A stretch of 64,000 nucleotides of DNA from Bacteroidaceae bacterium (GTDB taxonomy: Bacteria; Bacteroidota; Bacteroidia; Bacteroidales; Bacteroidaceae), in the NCBI GenBank assembly GCA_017471185.1, contig JAFUVZ010000033.1, forward strand, positions 1 to 64,000. Reading direction: 5' to 3'. The notes under the pieces were generated by a model. The model did not search any database. It was given only the letters and a program-made list of their open reading frames with translations, and was not told the DNA's origin. This document shows, piece after piece, positions 30,184-38,498 of this stretch. A program made the position numbers and the translations under genes. Each line of letters opens with the position of its first letter. Within the stretch, counting starts at the first letter, position 1.

Positions 30184-31254
30184 ATGATAGATGAGGAACT
30201 GAATCTGGATTATGAAAATGACGAACTGGATGACATCGAGCCGATAGTCACCGAACCGCAGCTGTACGAGCATTTCCGTGTGGTTGTGGATAAAGGGCAA
30301 GAGCTACGGCGCGTTGATAAATATCTGTTTGACAAGATAACAAACGCTTCGCGTAATCGTATCCAACAGGCAGCTGCTTTAGGCTATGTACTGGCAAATG
30401 GCAAGCCAGTTAAGAGCAGCTATAAGGTGAAACCGCTGGATGTGATAACGTTGATGCTGGATCGTCCTCGTTATGAAAATGAAATCATTCCACAGGATAT
30501 CCCTTTGGATGTAGTCTATGAGGATGATTCTGTGATAGTAGTGAACAAGCCTGCTGGACTGGTGGTACATCCTGGACATGGTAATTGGAGCGGTACGCTG
30601 GTGAATGCCATTGCCTGGCATTTGAAAGATACTGACTATGATGCTAATGATGTGCATGTGGGACTGGTGCACCGCATAGATAAAGACACCTCTGGCTTGC
30701 TGGTAGTGGCTAAGACACCAGAGGCGAAGACCAATTTAGGAAACCAATTCCTGCACAAGACCACCAAACGTCATTATAATGCGTTGGTGTGGGGGGATAT
30801 GGAGCAGGATGAAGGTACCATTGTGGGCAATGTGGGTCGTAATCCCAGAGACCGTATGCTGATGGCAGTACTGCCTGATGATCAAGGCAAGTATGCCGTG
30901 ACTCATTATCGGGTGTTGGAACGTTTTGGCTACGTTACTCTGGTAGAGTGCATCCTGGAGACAGGCCGTACACATCAGATTAGGGTACACATGAAGCATA
31001 TTGGCCATGTGCTGTTTAATGATGAACGCTACGGAGGCAATGAGATCTTGCGAGGCACGCGATTTGCTAAATATAGGCAGTTCGTCAACAATTGTTTTGA
31101 AATTTGTCCCCGACAGGCTCTCCATGCCCGCACTTTGGGATTTACCCATCCCGTTACAGGCGAGGAGATGTTTTTCTCTACTGACTTGCCAGCCGATATG
31201 GCCGCATTGTTGGAAAAGTGGAGGGGTTATGTTAAAAATAGAGAATTAGAATGA
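30184..31254 (+). CDS. rluD: RluD-family 23S rRNA pseudouridine synthase
   Basis: 356 residues. The N-terminal S4 RNA-binding domain includes RRVDKYLFDKITNASRNRIQ (about 40-90) and the catalytic domain carries VHRIDKDTSGLLVVAKT, whose Asp is the nucleophile. It isomerises uridines in rRNA, probably helix 69 if a true RluD. The acidic N-terminal extension MIDEELNLDYENDELDD is usual in Bacteroidota homologues and supports ATG 30184. An alternative ATG at 30154 would overlap the PASTA gene. It overlaps ddl by 4 bp (ATGA). Confidence 0.9.
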   Translation: MIDEELNLDYENDELDDIEPIVTEPQLYEHFRVVVDKGQELRRVDKYLFDKITNASRNRIQQAAALGYVLANGKPVKSSYKVKPLDVITLMLDRPRYENEIIPQDIPLDVVYEDDSVIVVNKPAGLVVHPGHGNWSGTLVNAIAWHLKDTDYDANDVHVGLVHRIDKDTSGLLVVAKTPEAKTNLGNQFLHKTTKRHYNALVWGDMEQDEGTIVGNVGRNPRDRMLMAVLPDDQGKYAVTHYRVLERFGYVTLVECILETGRTHQIRVHMKHIGHVLFNDERYGGNEILRGTRFAKYRQFVNNCFEICPRQALHARTLGFTHPVTGEEMFFSTDLPADMAALLEKWRGYVKNRELE

Positions 31255-32231
31255 AACGAATAGTAGCGATAGTGGCAGGTGGAGACACCTCCGAGTATCA
31301 TGTTTCGTTGCGCAGTGCGCAGGGGCTATACTCCTTCATTGACAAGGAGAAGTATGAATTGTATATTGTGGTGATGCACGGACTGGACTGGTACGTGCAG
31401 TTGGAGGATGGCAAGCGTACTGACATTGACCGTAATGACTTTAGCTTTATGCAGGGGGACAGAAAGGTGAAGTTTGATTTTGCCTATATAACCATTCATG
31501 GTACTCCGGGAGAAGACGGACTGTTGCAGGGTTATTTTGATATGCTTCACATCCCATATTCTTGCTGTGGCGTATTCGCAGCCTCTCTCACCTATGATAA
31601 GTTCGCTTGCAACCAGTACCTCAAGTCTTTCGGCATCCCTGTTGCTGACTCAATCCTTCTGCGTGCGGGACAGCATATAGATGATGAACGTGTGGTTGAA
31701 GAGATTGGCTTGCCATGTTTCATCAAGCCAAGTCTGGGCGGTTCCAGCTTTGGCGTTACCAAGGTAAAGACCAAAGAGCAGATTCAGCCAGCCATTGAGA
31801 AGGCTTTCCAGGAAGCCCAGGAGGTGTTGATAGAATCATTCCTCGACGGTACTGAAATTACCTGCGGATGCTATAAGACTAAGGATAAGTCTGTGGCTTT
31901 CCCTGTTACAGAGGTGGTTACTACCAATGAGTTTTTCGATTATGATGCCAAATATAACGGCCAGGTAGATGAAATAACGCCGGCGCGTATTCCCGACTCA
32001 TTGAGAGACCGTGTTCAGCAGGTTACCTTAGCCATTTATGACATCATCGGTGCTTACGGCATTATCCGAGTTGACTATATTATTACCAAAGGCGAGAAGA
32101 TCAATTTGCTTGAGGTGAACACCACGCCTGGCATGACTGCCACTAGTTTCATACCACAACAGGTGCGAGCTGCAGGGCTTGATATCAAAGATGTACTGAC
32201 TGATATCATTGAGCATAAGTTTGTAAGTTAG
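31251..32231 (+). CDS. ddl: D-alanine--D-alanine ligase
   Basis: A 326-residue ATP-grasp enzyme that makes the D-Ala-D-Ala dipeptide of peptidoglycan. It opens KRIVAIVAGGDTSEYHVSLR. ATP-grasp signatures are LPCFIKPSLGGSSFGVTKV and the metal-binding end GIIRVDYIITKGEKINLLEV followed by NTTPGMT. Its length is normal. It overlaps the rluD-like gene by 4 bp. After its stop comes a 51-bp gap with a small inverted repeat (AAGTTTGTAA/TTACAAACTT at 32241-32264) lacking a T-tract on the coding strand. Confidence 0.96.
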   Translation: MKRIVAIVAGGDTSEYHVSLRSAQGLYSFIDKEKYELYIVVMHGLDWYVQLEDGKRTDIDRNDFSFMQGDRKVKFDFAYITIHGTPGEDGLLQGYFDMLHIPYSCCGVFAASLTYDKFACNQYLKSFGIPVADSILLRAGQHIDDERVVEEIGLPCFIKPSLGGSSFGVTKVKTKEQIQPAIEKAFQEAQEVLIESFLDGTEITCGCYKTKDKSVAFPVTEVVTTNEFFDYDAKYNGQVDEITPARIPDSLRDRVQQVTLAIYDIIGAYGIIRVDYIITKGEKINLLEVNTTPGMTATSFIPQQVRAAGLDIKDVLTDIIEHKFVS

Positions 32232-32282
32232 TAAGTTTAAAAGTTTGTAACGACTTACAAACTTAAAAAAACTAAAAGTGTT

Positions 32283-33422
32283 ATGGCTACTGAATTTGAC
32301 GAAATACGGCCTTATCTGGATGAAGAGCTTCCTCAGATTTATGAGGAACTGATCGCAGACCCTGCGTTCGTGAAGATCGTGAGTGGTGTGTTGCCTTTCC
32401 CATTTGAGGTTATTGCTGAGCGTATGCGGGCTTGCAAGACCAAGCTGGAGTTTCAGAAAACTTTCTGTTACCGTTTCCTGCGAGGCTTGGCTGACTCTAC
32501 GACCAAAGGCGTGACAAGTAATCTTGACGCTCTGCCTAATCCTGACCGGGCTTATACATATATATCCAATCACCGTGACATTATCCTCGACTCAGGTTTC
32601 CTTTCTGTCCTGCTGGTGGAGAACGGGCTGGATACGGTAGAGATTGCCATTGGAGATAATCTGCTTATCTACCCTTGGATTAAAAAACTTGTCCGCATCA
32701 ATAAGTCTTTCATCGTGCAGCGTGCTCTCACTATGCGCCAGATGCTGGAATCATCAGCCCGAATGTCACGCTATATGCACTATACTATCAATCAAAAGAA
32801 CCAGTCTATTTGGATTGCACAGCGTGAAGGACGTGCCAAGGATAGCAATGACCGTACTCAGGACAGTGTGCTGAAAATGGTGGCAATGGGTGGTGAAGGT
32901 GACTTCCTCGACCGTTTGATTGAGATGAATATCGTGCCGCTGTCCATTTCATACGAGTATGACCCTTGTGATTACCTTAAGGCTCAGGAATATCAGCTGA
33001 AGCGTGATATCCTCGACTATAAAAAGACTACGGCAGACGATCTGAAGAATATGGAGACGGGTATGTTCGGTTTCAAAGGTAGGGTGCATTTCCAGATTGC
33101 CCCATGTATCAACGACCAGCTCAAACAACTTGACAGGAGCCTTCCCAAACAGGAACTTTTCTCCTGTATCTCAGCAATCATTGACCGTGGTATCCATTCC
33201 AACTATCGGTTTTATCCTAACAATTATGTGGCTCATGACTGGCTTACTGGCGAGACTCGGTTCGCTGATAAATACACGCCAGAGGAAAAAGATAGTTTTG
33301 AGGCCTATATTTTCCAGCAGATAGCCAAGATTGAAATAGATGATAAAGATGAAGACTATCTGCGCCACATGTTGTTGCTGATGTACGCCAATCCATTGAC
33401 AAACTATCTCAAGATAAGGTAA
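32283..33422 (+). CDS. 1-acyl-glycerol-3-phosphate acyltransferase-like (PlsC superfamily)
   Basis: 379 residues with an acyltransferase motif SNHRDIILDSGF (NHx4D, near residue 96). The second block IWIAQREGRAKDSND is like the EGxR motif. The size is larger than PlsC (about 240) because of N- and C-terminal extensions rich in charged residues. No transmembrane helix stands out, so it is probably peripheral. Family members transfer acyl chains to glycerol-phosphate lipids; whether this one makes phosphatidate or another acyl lipid is not known. It is 2 bp upstream of the NigD-like gene, in the same operon. Confidence 0.82.
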   Translation: MATEFDEIRPYLDEELPQIYEELIADPAFVKIVSGVLPFPFEVIAERMRACKTKLEFQKTFCYRFLRGLADSTTKGVTSNLDALPNPDRAYTYISNHRDIILDSGFLSVLLVENGLDTVEIAIGDNLLIYPWIKKLVRINKSFIVQRALTMRQMLESSARMSRYMHYTINQKNQSIWIAQREGRAKDSNDRTQDSVLKMVAMGGEGDFLDRLIEMNIVPLSISYEYDPCDYLKAQEYQLKRDILDYKKTTADDLKNMETGMFGFKGRVHFQIAPCINDQLKQLDRSLPKQELFSCISAIIDRGIHSNYRFYPNNYVAHDWLTGETRFADKYTPEEKDSFEAYIFQQIAKIEIDDKDEDYLRHMLLLMYANPLTNYLKIR

Positions 33423-33424
33423 AT

Positions 33425-34081
33425 ATGAAAAACTGGCTACCGTTGCTGATGGTGATATTGCTGATTTCTTGCGGGGGAAAGGACAGCTATCATTATCCTT
33501 CCGTCAAGGAAGAGTTTTTCTCTGCCTATGCCAATGCCGATAGTTTGCTTCAATATATCATTACCGATGACGGAGTTATCCGTCAGGTAGTGGAGCCGAG
33601 AGGACTGAATGCTGTTGCCCCTGATAGTCTGGTGCGACTCATGGGGTATTATGAGGAACAGACTGACGGCAAGGTCAAGGTTCATTCCTTTCTTAATGCT
33701 ATCTCGCCTCTGCCAGTACCTGCTGAACAATATGCTGATAGTGTAGCTACCGCTCCTGTCGTCATGCAAAGCTCGTGGCTGGGATATAAACATGTTAATA
33801 TGCTGGTTAATGTCAAGGCTGGAGGAAAGGCTCATAAGATAGCCTTTCTGGAAGAGTTATCAGAAGGGCCTGATGCCACAGGTGTGGCAACTGCTGTTGT
33901 CAGTATCCATCACAATGATGCAGAGGATGCCAGGATTTATGACACCAGAGGTTATGCCTCCCTGCCGTTGATGCCCTATCTCTCTCCGCAAGTACATAAA
34001 CTTAACGTGGTGATCCGTTACCTCACTTATGAAAACGATATCCGTGAGATTCTTTTTGTATATATTAATACTGATAAATAA
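33425..34081 (+). CDS. NigD-like lipoprotein
   Basis: 218 residues beginning with a lipoprotein signal MKNWLPLLMVILLISCGG. The two-part beta-rich body, with the later segment RYLTYENDIREILFVYINTDK, resembles NigD-type proteins of Bacteroides, first seen in a bacteriocin locus but widespread with unknown function. The assignment rests on overall pattern and is moderate. It starts 2 bp after the acyltransferase stop and ends just before the rhodanese-TlpA gene, so it is translated from the same message. Confidence 0.6.
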   Translation: MKNWLPLLMVILLISCGGKDSYHYPSVKEEFFSAYANADSLLQYIITDDGVIRQVVEPRGLNAVAPDSLVRLMGYYEEQTDGKVKVHSFLNAISPLPVPAEQYADSVATAPVVMQSSWLGYKHVNMLVNVKAGGKAHKIAFLEELSEGPDATGVATAVVSIHHNDAEDARIYDTRGYASLPLMPYLSPQVHKLNVVIRYLTYENDIREILFVYINTDK

Positions 34082-34082
34082 T

Positions 34083-35585
34083 ATGAAGTTCACTGTTTTA
34101 GCTGCTTTGTTAGCGTTTTTGTTTGGCTCATGCCAACCGTCAGAAGATATCAGGACTATTCCTGTGGAAGAGTTTGCCCAGTACATCACCGAGGCAGGCG
34201 TACAGCTGCTTGATGTACGCACTCCGGGAGAATATGCCGAAGGCCATCTGGATGGTGCCGTGCTTATTGATTTCAAAGCTGACGGGTTTGTGGAGAAGGC
34301 TGAGGCTCAGCTGAAGAAAGACCAGCCTGTGGCTCTCTATTGCCGTGGTGGCAGACGTAGCCACATGGCAGCTGAGCAGATGCTTAAGGCAGGCTTTACT
34401 CAGCTTACCGAACTGAAAGACGGTATAACTGCCTGGAATGATGCAGGCATGCCTGTGGTGACACCTGAAACACCTTACGTTATAGAAGGCGAGCTGACAG
34501 GCATGAAAGACGGTCTGGTAATCAGTCTGATGCAGATGGATGGCAGTGTGGGCACACGCATTGCAAGTGATACGTTGCATAATGGTAAGTTCCGTTTCGA
34601 ACAGGTGATGCAGGAACCTGAATTGAATCTGGTGACCCTGATGTGCAATGATGATGCTTTCCCTTCCATGTCATGTGACGTTTATATTGCTCCTGGCGCC
34701 CATATCGAGGTGAAAGGACATAATGCCCATATCTATACATGGGATGTGCAGAGCAACGTGCAGGAACAGAAGGAAAGAAACCGGCTTCTCCAGACTGCTG
34801 CTGCGGAATATGAAGGTTTCCAGGATGTCTCGACGGAGAGGAAACTGGTTATCAAGGAGCTGAGTGGCATAGATCGCAAATCTGATAAAGAGCATTATGC
34901 CAAGGCATACGAGCGTTATAAGGCTATCGGAGAAAAGTCTGATTCCATCAGTGACATCATCCAGCGCAAGAAGGTGGAACTGATGAAAAAGATGGAGCCT
35001 TCGCAGCCTTGGCTGAGAGAACTGGGGAGTATGGCAAAGATGGCTGGAGCCTATCAGGACTATGCCTTTAAGGATGATGCTGTCGCTCTCTATGAATCCT
35101 TGCCAGCGGAGATAAAGCAATCTGTGAAAGGTATGGAGATCCGCGCGAACCTGTATCCTCCTCAGAAAGTGAATGACGGTGACGAATGTCCTGATGCTGA
35201 TATGTATGACCTGGAAGGCAATGTGCATCGTTTGAGCGAGCACAAAGGCAAGTATATTCTGCTCGACTTCTGGAGCAGTGGGTGCGGTCCCTGCATCAAG
35301 GCCTTTCCTGAGATGAAGCAGATGTCAGAACAATATGCCGATCGTCTGGCCATTGTGAGCATGAGCACTGATACGGAACGTCGGTGGCGTAAGGCATCGG
35401 CGCAGCATGACATCACCTGGAGCAATTGGAATGAGGGTAAGGGTACAGGTGGTCTCTACTCTTATTTCCAGATTATCGGTATCCCTTATTATGTATTGGT
35501 GAACCCCGAAGGCAAGGTGGAGAGGCAGCTGCTGGGCTACCGTGAAGGAACTTTCAAGGCTTTATTCAGTGAACTTTTTGAGTAA
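34083..35585 (+). CDS. Lipoprotein fusing rhodanese, DUF4369-like and TlpA-thioredoxin domains
   Basis: 500 residues. The lipoprotein signal MKFTVLAALLAFLFGSCQ anchors it, so the domains act in the periplasm or at a membrane. The rhodanese domain spans about residues 22-122, with active-site loop ALYCRGGRRS (Cys near 86). A DUF4369-like beta domain covers about 130-215 (YVIEGELTGMKDGLVISL), then a helical linker. A TlpA/AhpC-type thioredoxin domain ends the protein with WSSGCGPCIKAFPEMKQM (CGPC near 400). The combination suggests thiol/persulfide chemistry linked to disulfide reduction, but the substrate is unknown. ATG 34083 is used; the longer frame overlaps the upstream gene. Confidence 0.88.
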   Translation: MKFTVLAALLAFLFGSCQPSEDIRTIPVEEFAQYITEAGVQLLDVRTPGEYAEGHLDGAVLIDFKADGFVEKAEAQLKKDQPVALYCRGGRRSHMAAEQMLKAGFTQLTELKDGITAWNDAGMPVVTPETPYVIEGELTGMKDGLVISLMQMDGSVGTRIASDTLHNGKFRFEQVMQEPELNLVTLMCNDDAFPSMSCDVYIAPGAHIEVKGHNAHIYTWDVQSNVQEQKERNRLLQTAAAEYEGFQDVSTERKLVIKELSGIDRKSDKEHYAKAYERYKAIGEKSDSISDIIQRKKVELMKKMEPSQPWLRELGSMAKMAGAYQDYAFKDDAVALYESLPAEIKQSVKGMEIRANLYPPQKVNDGDECPDADMYDLEGNVHRLSEHKGKYILLDFWSSGCGPCIKAFPEMKQMSEQYADRLAIVSMSTDTERRWRKASAQHDITWSNWNEGKGTGGLYSYFQIIGIPYYVLVNPEGKVERQLLGYREGTFKALFSELFE

Positions 35586-35646
35586 GGTTCATCAAGTGCA
35601 TTTCCCTTTTTGAAAAGTTTGGCTGTTTCAAATAAAAGCCGTACCT

Positions 35647-37368
35647 ATGACAGTTATGAGAAAGAGCAGATATATCATCATATTGACAACTATTGTCTCT
35701 GGGCTGGCGTTGATGACCGCCTGCTCGAAGCCTGACCGCAACGAGGCGGTGGCACGGCTGAAGAACGAACTGCATGACATGTTGTACAAGAACCCCCAAC
35801 AGGCATTGGTGCGGGTGGACAGTGCTGAGCAGGCGGGTGTCTTCTCAGCAGCAATGGCCAATCTTCTCAGGACCAACATCTACGGGGCAATGGGACAGTC
35901 GCGGTTGGCTGTATTCTACGGCGAGCAGATGTTGAACGACCCTGAACTGAAACGTGAAGGCGATACCTATTATTCGGCTCTCCTCATGCTCTGCGGATTG
36001 GTGGAGAGGAATGGCGAATACGGAAAGGTGATCAGTATGTGCGATGAGATTATTGCCGATGTTGACAATGTGAGGAAGCAGGGTGGCGGTATATCAGGCA
36101 TCAGCGAAGAGGTGGCGTTGCGGGTGAGAAGCCGTGCGCTGACTTTCAAGGGCGATTGCGAGTACCATCTGGAGCACCCCGACGAGGCAGAACGCTATTA
36201 TCTGGAAAGCATCAACCTGATGATGGACGGCGTGAAGCATTCCGATGATTACTGGGTGATAGACGGCCTGTTCACCGGCATTATAGAGACTACAGAGTTC
36301 TATCTTGAGCAGGGAAAGGCGGAAAAGGCTTTGGCCCTGGTGGCTATAGGCGACACGGCCCTGGCCCGTCTGGACCGCTGTCCAAACGTGCCCGACCACG
36401 TTCACCACATGCGCCACAACAACATTACCATCGGCCAGGCCATGATCTATGCCGCCAACGGGCAGCGCGACAAGGCCGAGGCTCTCTACCTGAAACACCG
36501 GCAGGCTGAAAACCCGTCGGTATATGACATCGGTGGCGATGCCCGCTATCTAACTATGACTGACCGCTACGATGAGGCCATCCGTCTGTTCCGTCAAGCC
36601 GACTCCCTCTATTTGGCCAAGGGAAACGCCATCAACACCGCTTACATCAAGAACTACATGATGAACCAGTATAAGGCGTTGCAAAAGGCTGGCCGTAAAG
36701 ACGAGGTTGTTGCTTATGCCGACCGTATGCGCCAACTGACCGACTCCATCCACTTGCAGGAACGGGAGATTGACGTGGAGCAGCACCAGGAAATCCGACA
36801 AAAGGAGGCAGAGATTGCCAGTCGACGCCAGTCGGTCATCATCTATCGCATCCTTGCCATCGCAGCCCTCCTTGTCTGTATGCTCCTGGCCTATATGTTC
36901 TGGCGAGCCGCACGGTATAACAAGATTATCACGGAGAAGAACCGCCGCCTGTTGGCAGAGATAGAGCAGCGTGAACAAGAGCAGCAACAAGCCATCGAGC
37001 AGTTGGAGGCCGCACCCGAGGCTGACCTCACCGCCGAGCAGCAGCTCTACCGCCGGCTCTGCGAACTGATGAAGCAGCCCGATGTCTTCACCGACCCCGG
37101 GCTTGACCGCAGCCGTCTGGCTCAACTTCTCGGCACCAACGAGCACTATGTCACCGACGCCATCAGTGCCTGTGCCGATGGCAAGAGTGTCAACGGTTTC
37201 CTCAACGAGTACCGTTTGCGCCATGCTATCCACCTGTTGGCCACCACCAACGACTCCGTTGCCCTTATTGCCGAACTCTCCGGTTTCTCCCGCAGTTCAT
37301 TCTTCCGCATTTTCAGCGAGGTTTACGGCATGTCGCCGTCAGATTATAGAAGAGTCGCAAAGAAATAA
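35647..37368 (+). CDS. Membrane-anchored TPR sensor with AraC-type DNA-binding domain
   Basis: 573 residues. The N-terminal hydrophobic segment ends in a lipobox-like TACS. An extracytoplasmic tetratricopeptide region of about 350 residues follows (e.g. EDPDEAERYYLESIN-like repeats). One transmembrane helix (IYRILAIAALLVCMLLAYMF, near 398) leads to a coiled coil rich in Glu and Gln, then an AraC helix-turn-helix pair (about 475-573) ending FSRSSFFRIFSEVYGMSPSDYRR. This is a one-component regulator that reads the periplasm without a kinase. Likely targets are the downstream lipoprotein genes, by position only. ATG 35656 is an alternative start. Base composition is richer in G+C than the operon before it. 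Confidence 0.85.
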   Translation: MTVMRKSRYIIILTTIVSGLALMTACSKPDRNEAVARLKNELHDMLYKNPQQALVRVDSAEQAGVFSAAMANLLRTNIYGAMGQSRLAVFYGEQMLNDPELKREGDTYYSALLMLCGLVERNGEYGKVISMCDEIIADVDNVRKQGGGISGISEEVALRVRSRALTFKGDCEYHLEHPDEAERYYLESINLMMDGVKHSDDYWVIDGLFTGIIETTEFYLEQGKAEKALALVAIGDTALARLDRCPNVPDHVHHMRHNNITIGQAMIYAANGQRDKAEALYLKHRQAENPSVYDIGGDARYLTMTDRYDEAIRLFRQADSLYLAKGNAINTAYIKNYMMNQYKALQKAGRKDEVVAYADRMRQLTDSIHLQEREIDVEQHQEIRQKEAEIASRRQSVIIYRILAIAALLVCMLLAYMFWRAARYNKIITEKNRRLLAEIEQREQEQQQAIEQLEAAPEADLTAEQQLYRRLCELMKQPDVFTDPGLDRSRLAQLLGTNEHYVTDAISACADGKSVNGFLNEYRLRHAIHLLATTNDSVALIAELSGFSRSSFFRIFSEVYGMSPSDYRRVAKK

Positions 37369-37390
37369 AAAATCCCCATTCCATCGATAA

Positions 37391-37427
37391 AAAGGTGTCT
37401 GGCTGTCTTATTCCAGACACCTTTTTC
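37391..37427 (+). terminator. Terminator after the TPR/AraC gene
   Basis: AAAGGTGTCTGG pairs with CCAGACACCTTT (12 bp) over a 10-nt loop, followed by a T-run. Confidence 0.9.
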
Positions 37428-37513
37428 ACGTTTTGAGACTGCCTTAAAAGCACTTTTTCTCGAAATGGGACTTCGTTTTCCCACTGTGAGACTATTGCTT
37501 CTTCGCCTTGCTG

Positions 37514-37522
37514 TACCTTTGC
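37514..37522 (+). promoter_or_regulatory. -7 box TACCTTTGC for the small-membrane-protein/lipoprotein genes
   Basis: Perfect TAnnTTTGC, 18 bp before ATG 37541. A -33 TTTG at the right distance is not seen. Confidence 0.55.
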
Positions 37523-37540
37523 GACAAAAATACAAAGCGT

Positions 37541-37750
37541 ATGGAAGTAAACATCATCCTCAGCGTAGCCCTCGCAGCCGCCATGATTGTGGTGGTGCTG
37601 GTGTTAGTGGCAGTCATCATTTACCAGCGTTGGCAGATTGGCGACAAGAACGCAACGCTGGGCCGCTTCATCGACGAGAACGAAAAGATGCGCCGCAAGA
37701 TAGAACGTACGTCGCTACCGTCGCAACGAAACCATATAGAATTAGAATAG
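37541..37750 (+). CDS. Small single-pass membrane protein, unknown function
   Basis: 69 residues. MEVNIILSVALAAAMIVVVL and the next ten residues form one membrane helix; the rest is a charged cytoplasmic tail with RRKIERTSLPSQRN. I chose ATG 37541 because a -7 box occupies the bases just upstream, which excludes the longer frame. No homologous family is recognised. It lies 24 bp before the FISUMP lipoprotein gene and may be cotranscribed with it. Confidence 0.55.
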   Translation: MEVNIILSVALAAAMIVVVLVLVAVIIYQRWQIGDKNATLGRFIDENEKMRRKIERTSLPSQRNHIELE

Positions 37751-37774
37751 TAATAACCATAAAAATCAGACAAA

Positions 37775-38467
37775 ATGAAGAAGTTTTTCTTTCTGATGGC
37801 AATGGCCATCGTGGCGCTGGGCTTCACTGCTTGCACCAACAACCACGACAACCCCACCACCGAACCCAATTCTGAAACAGCCGTCGAGTGGATCGACCTC
37901 GGTCTGCCGAGCGGGACGCTCTGGGGCAAGTGCAACATCGGAGCTACGGCTCCCGAAGAGTATGGCGACTACTTTGCCTGGGGCGAGACCGTCATGAAGC
38001 AGGTTTACGACTGGAGCACCTACCGCTACTGCACAGCGGACGGCGACAGCCTGTTGACGCTGACGAAGTACAACACCTCGGAGGCTTACGGCATGGTGGA
38101 CAATTTGACCATCCTACAGACCACGGATGACGTCGCTGTGGACGTTGCAAGCGGCACTCGCATCCCGACCCGCGAGGACTGGGAGGAGCTACTGGCGGGT
38201 ACCGTCGCCGAATGGGGTACGCTGAACGGAGTGGGCGGCTACTGCCTCACCGCCCCCAACGGCAACAGCCTCTTCCTGCCCGCCGCTGGCAGCAGCAACG
38301 GCAAGGAACTGGTAGCCGCCGGCGAGTACGGCTTCTACTGGTCGGCCTCGCTCTTCACCGACAGCCCCGACGATGCATGGAGCTTCAGCTTCCTCCCCGG
38401 TAACCACCGTATAGGCAGTTTCGGCTACCGCTCCGACGGTCAGTCTATACGCCCCGTGTCGAAGTAA
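37775..38467 (+). CDS. FISUMP-type lipoprotein (Fibrobacter major paralogous domain)
   Basis: 230 residues. The signal MKKFFFLMAMAIVALGFTAC is a lipoprotein signal with Cys 20. The body shows the FISUMP signatures WIDLGLPSGTLWGKCNIGA, DYFAWGE, TRIPTREDWEELL, GFYWSAS and the closing GQSIRPVSK. These C-type-lectin-like domains occur on surface proteins of Bacteroidota and Fibrobacter, with functions mostly unknown. The signal-peptide coding sequence is nearly the same as that of the next gene. High G+C and GC-ending codons. Confidence 0.85.
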   Translation: MKKFFFLMAMAIVALGFTACTNNHDNPTTEPNSETAVEWIDLGLPSGTLWGKCNIGATAPEEYGDYFAWGETVMKQVYDWSTYRYCTADGDSLLTLTKYNTSEAYGMVDNLTILQTTDDVAVDVASGTRIPTREDWEELLAGTVAEWGTLNGVGGYCLTAPNGNSLFLPAAGSSNGKELVAAGEYGFYWSASLFTDSPDDAWSFSFLPGNHRIGSFGYRSDGQSIRPVSK

Positions 38468-38498
38468 ATTACAAACAATTAAATCAACGGAAAAAACA

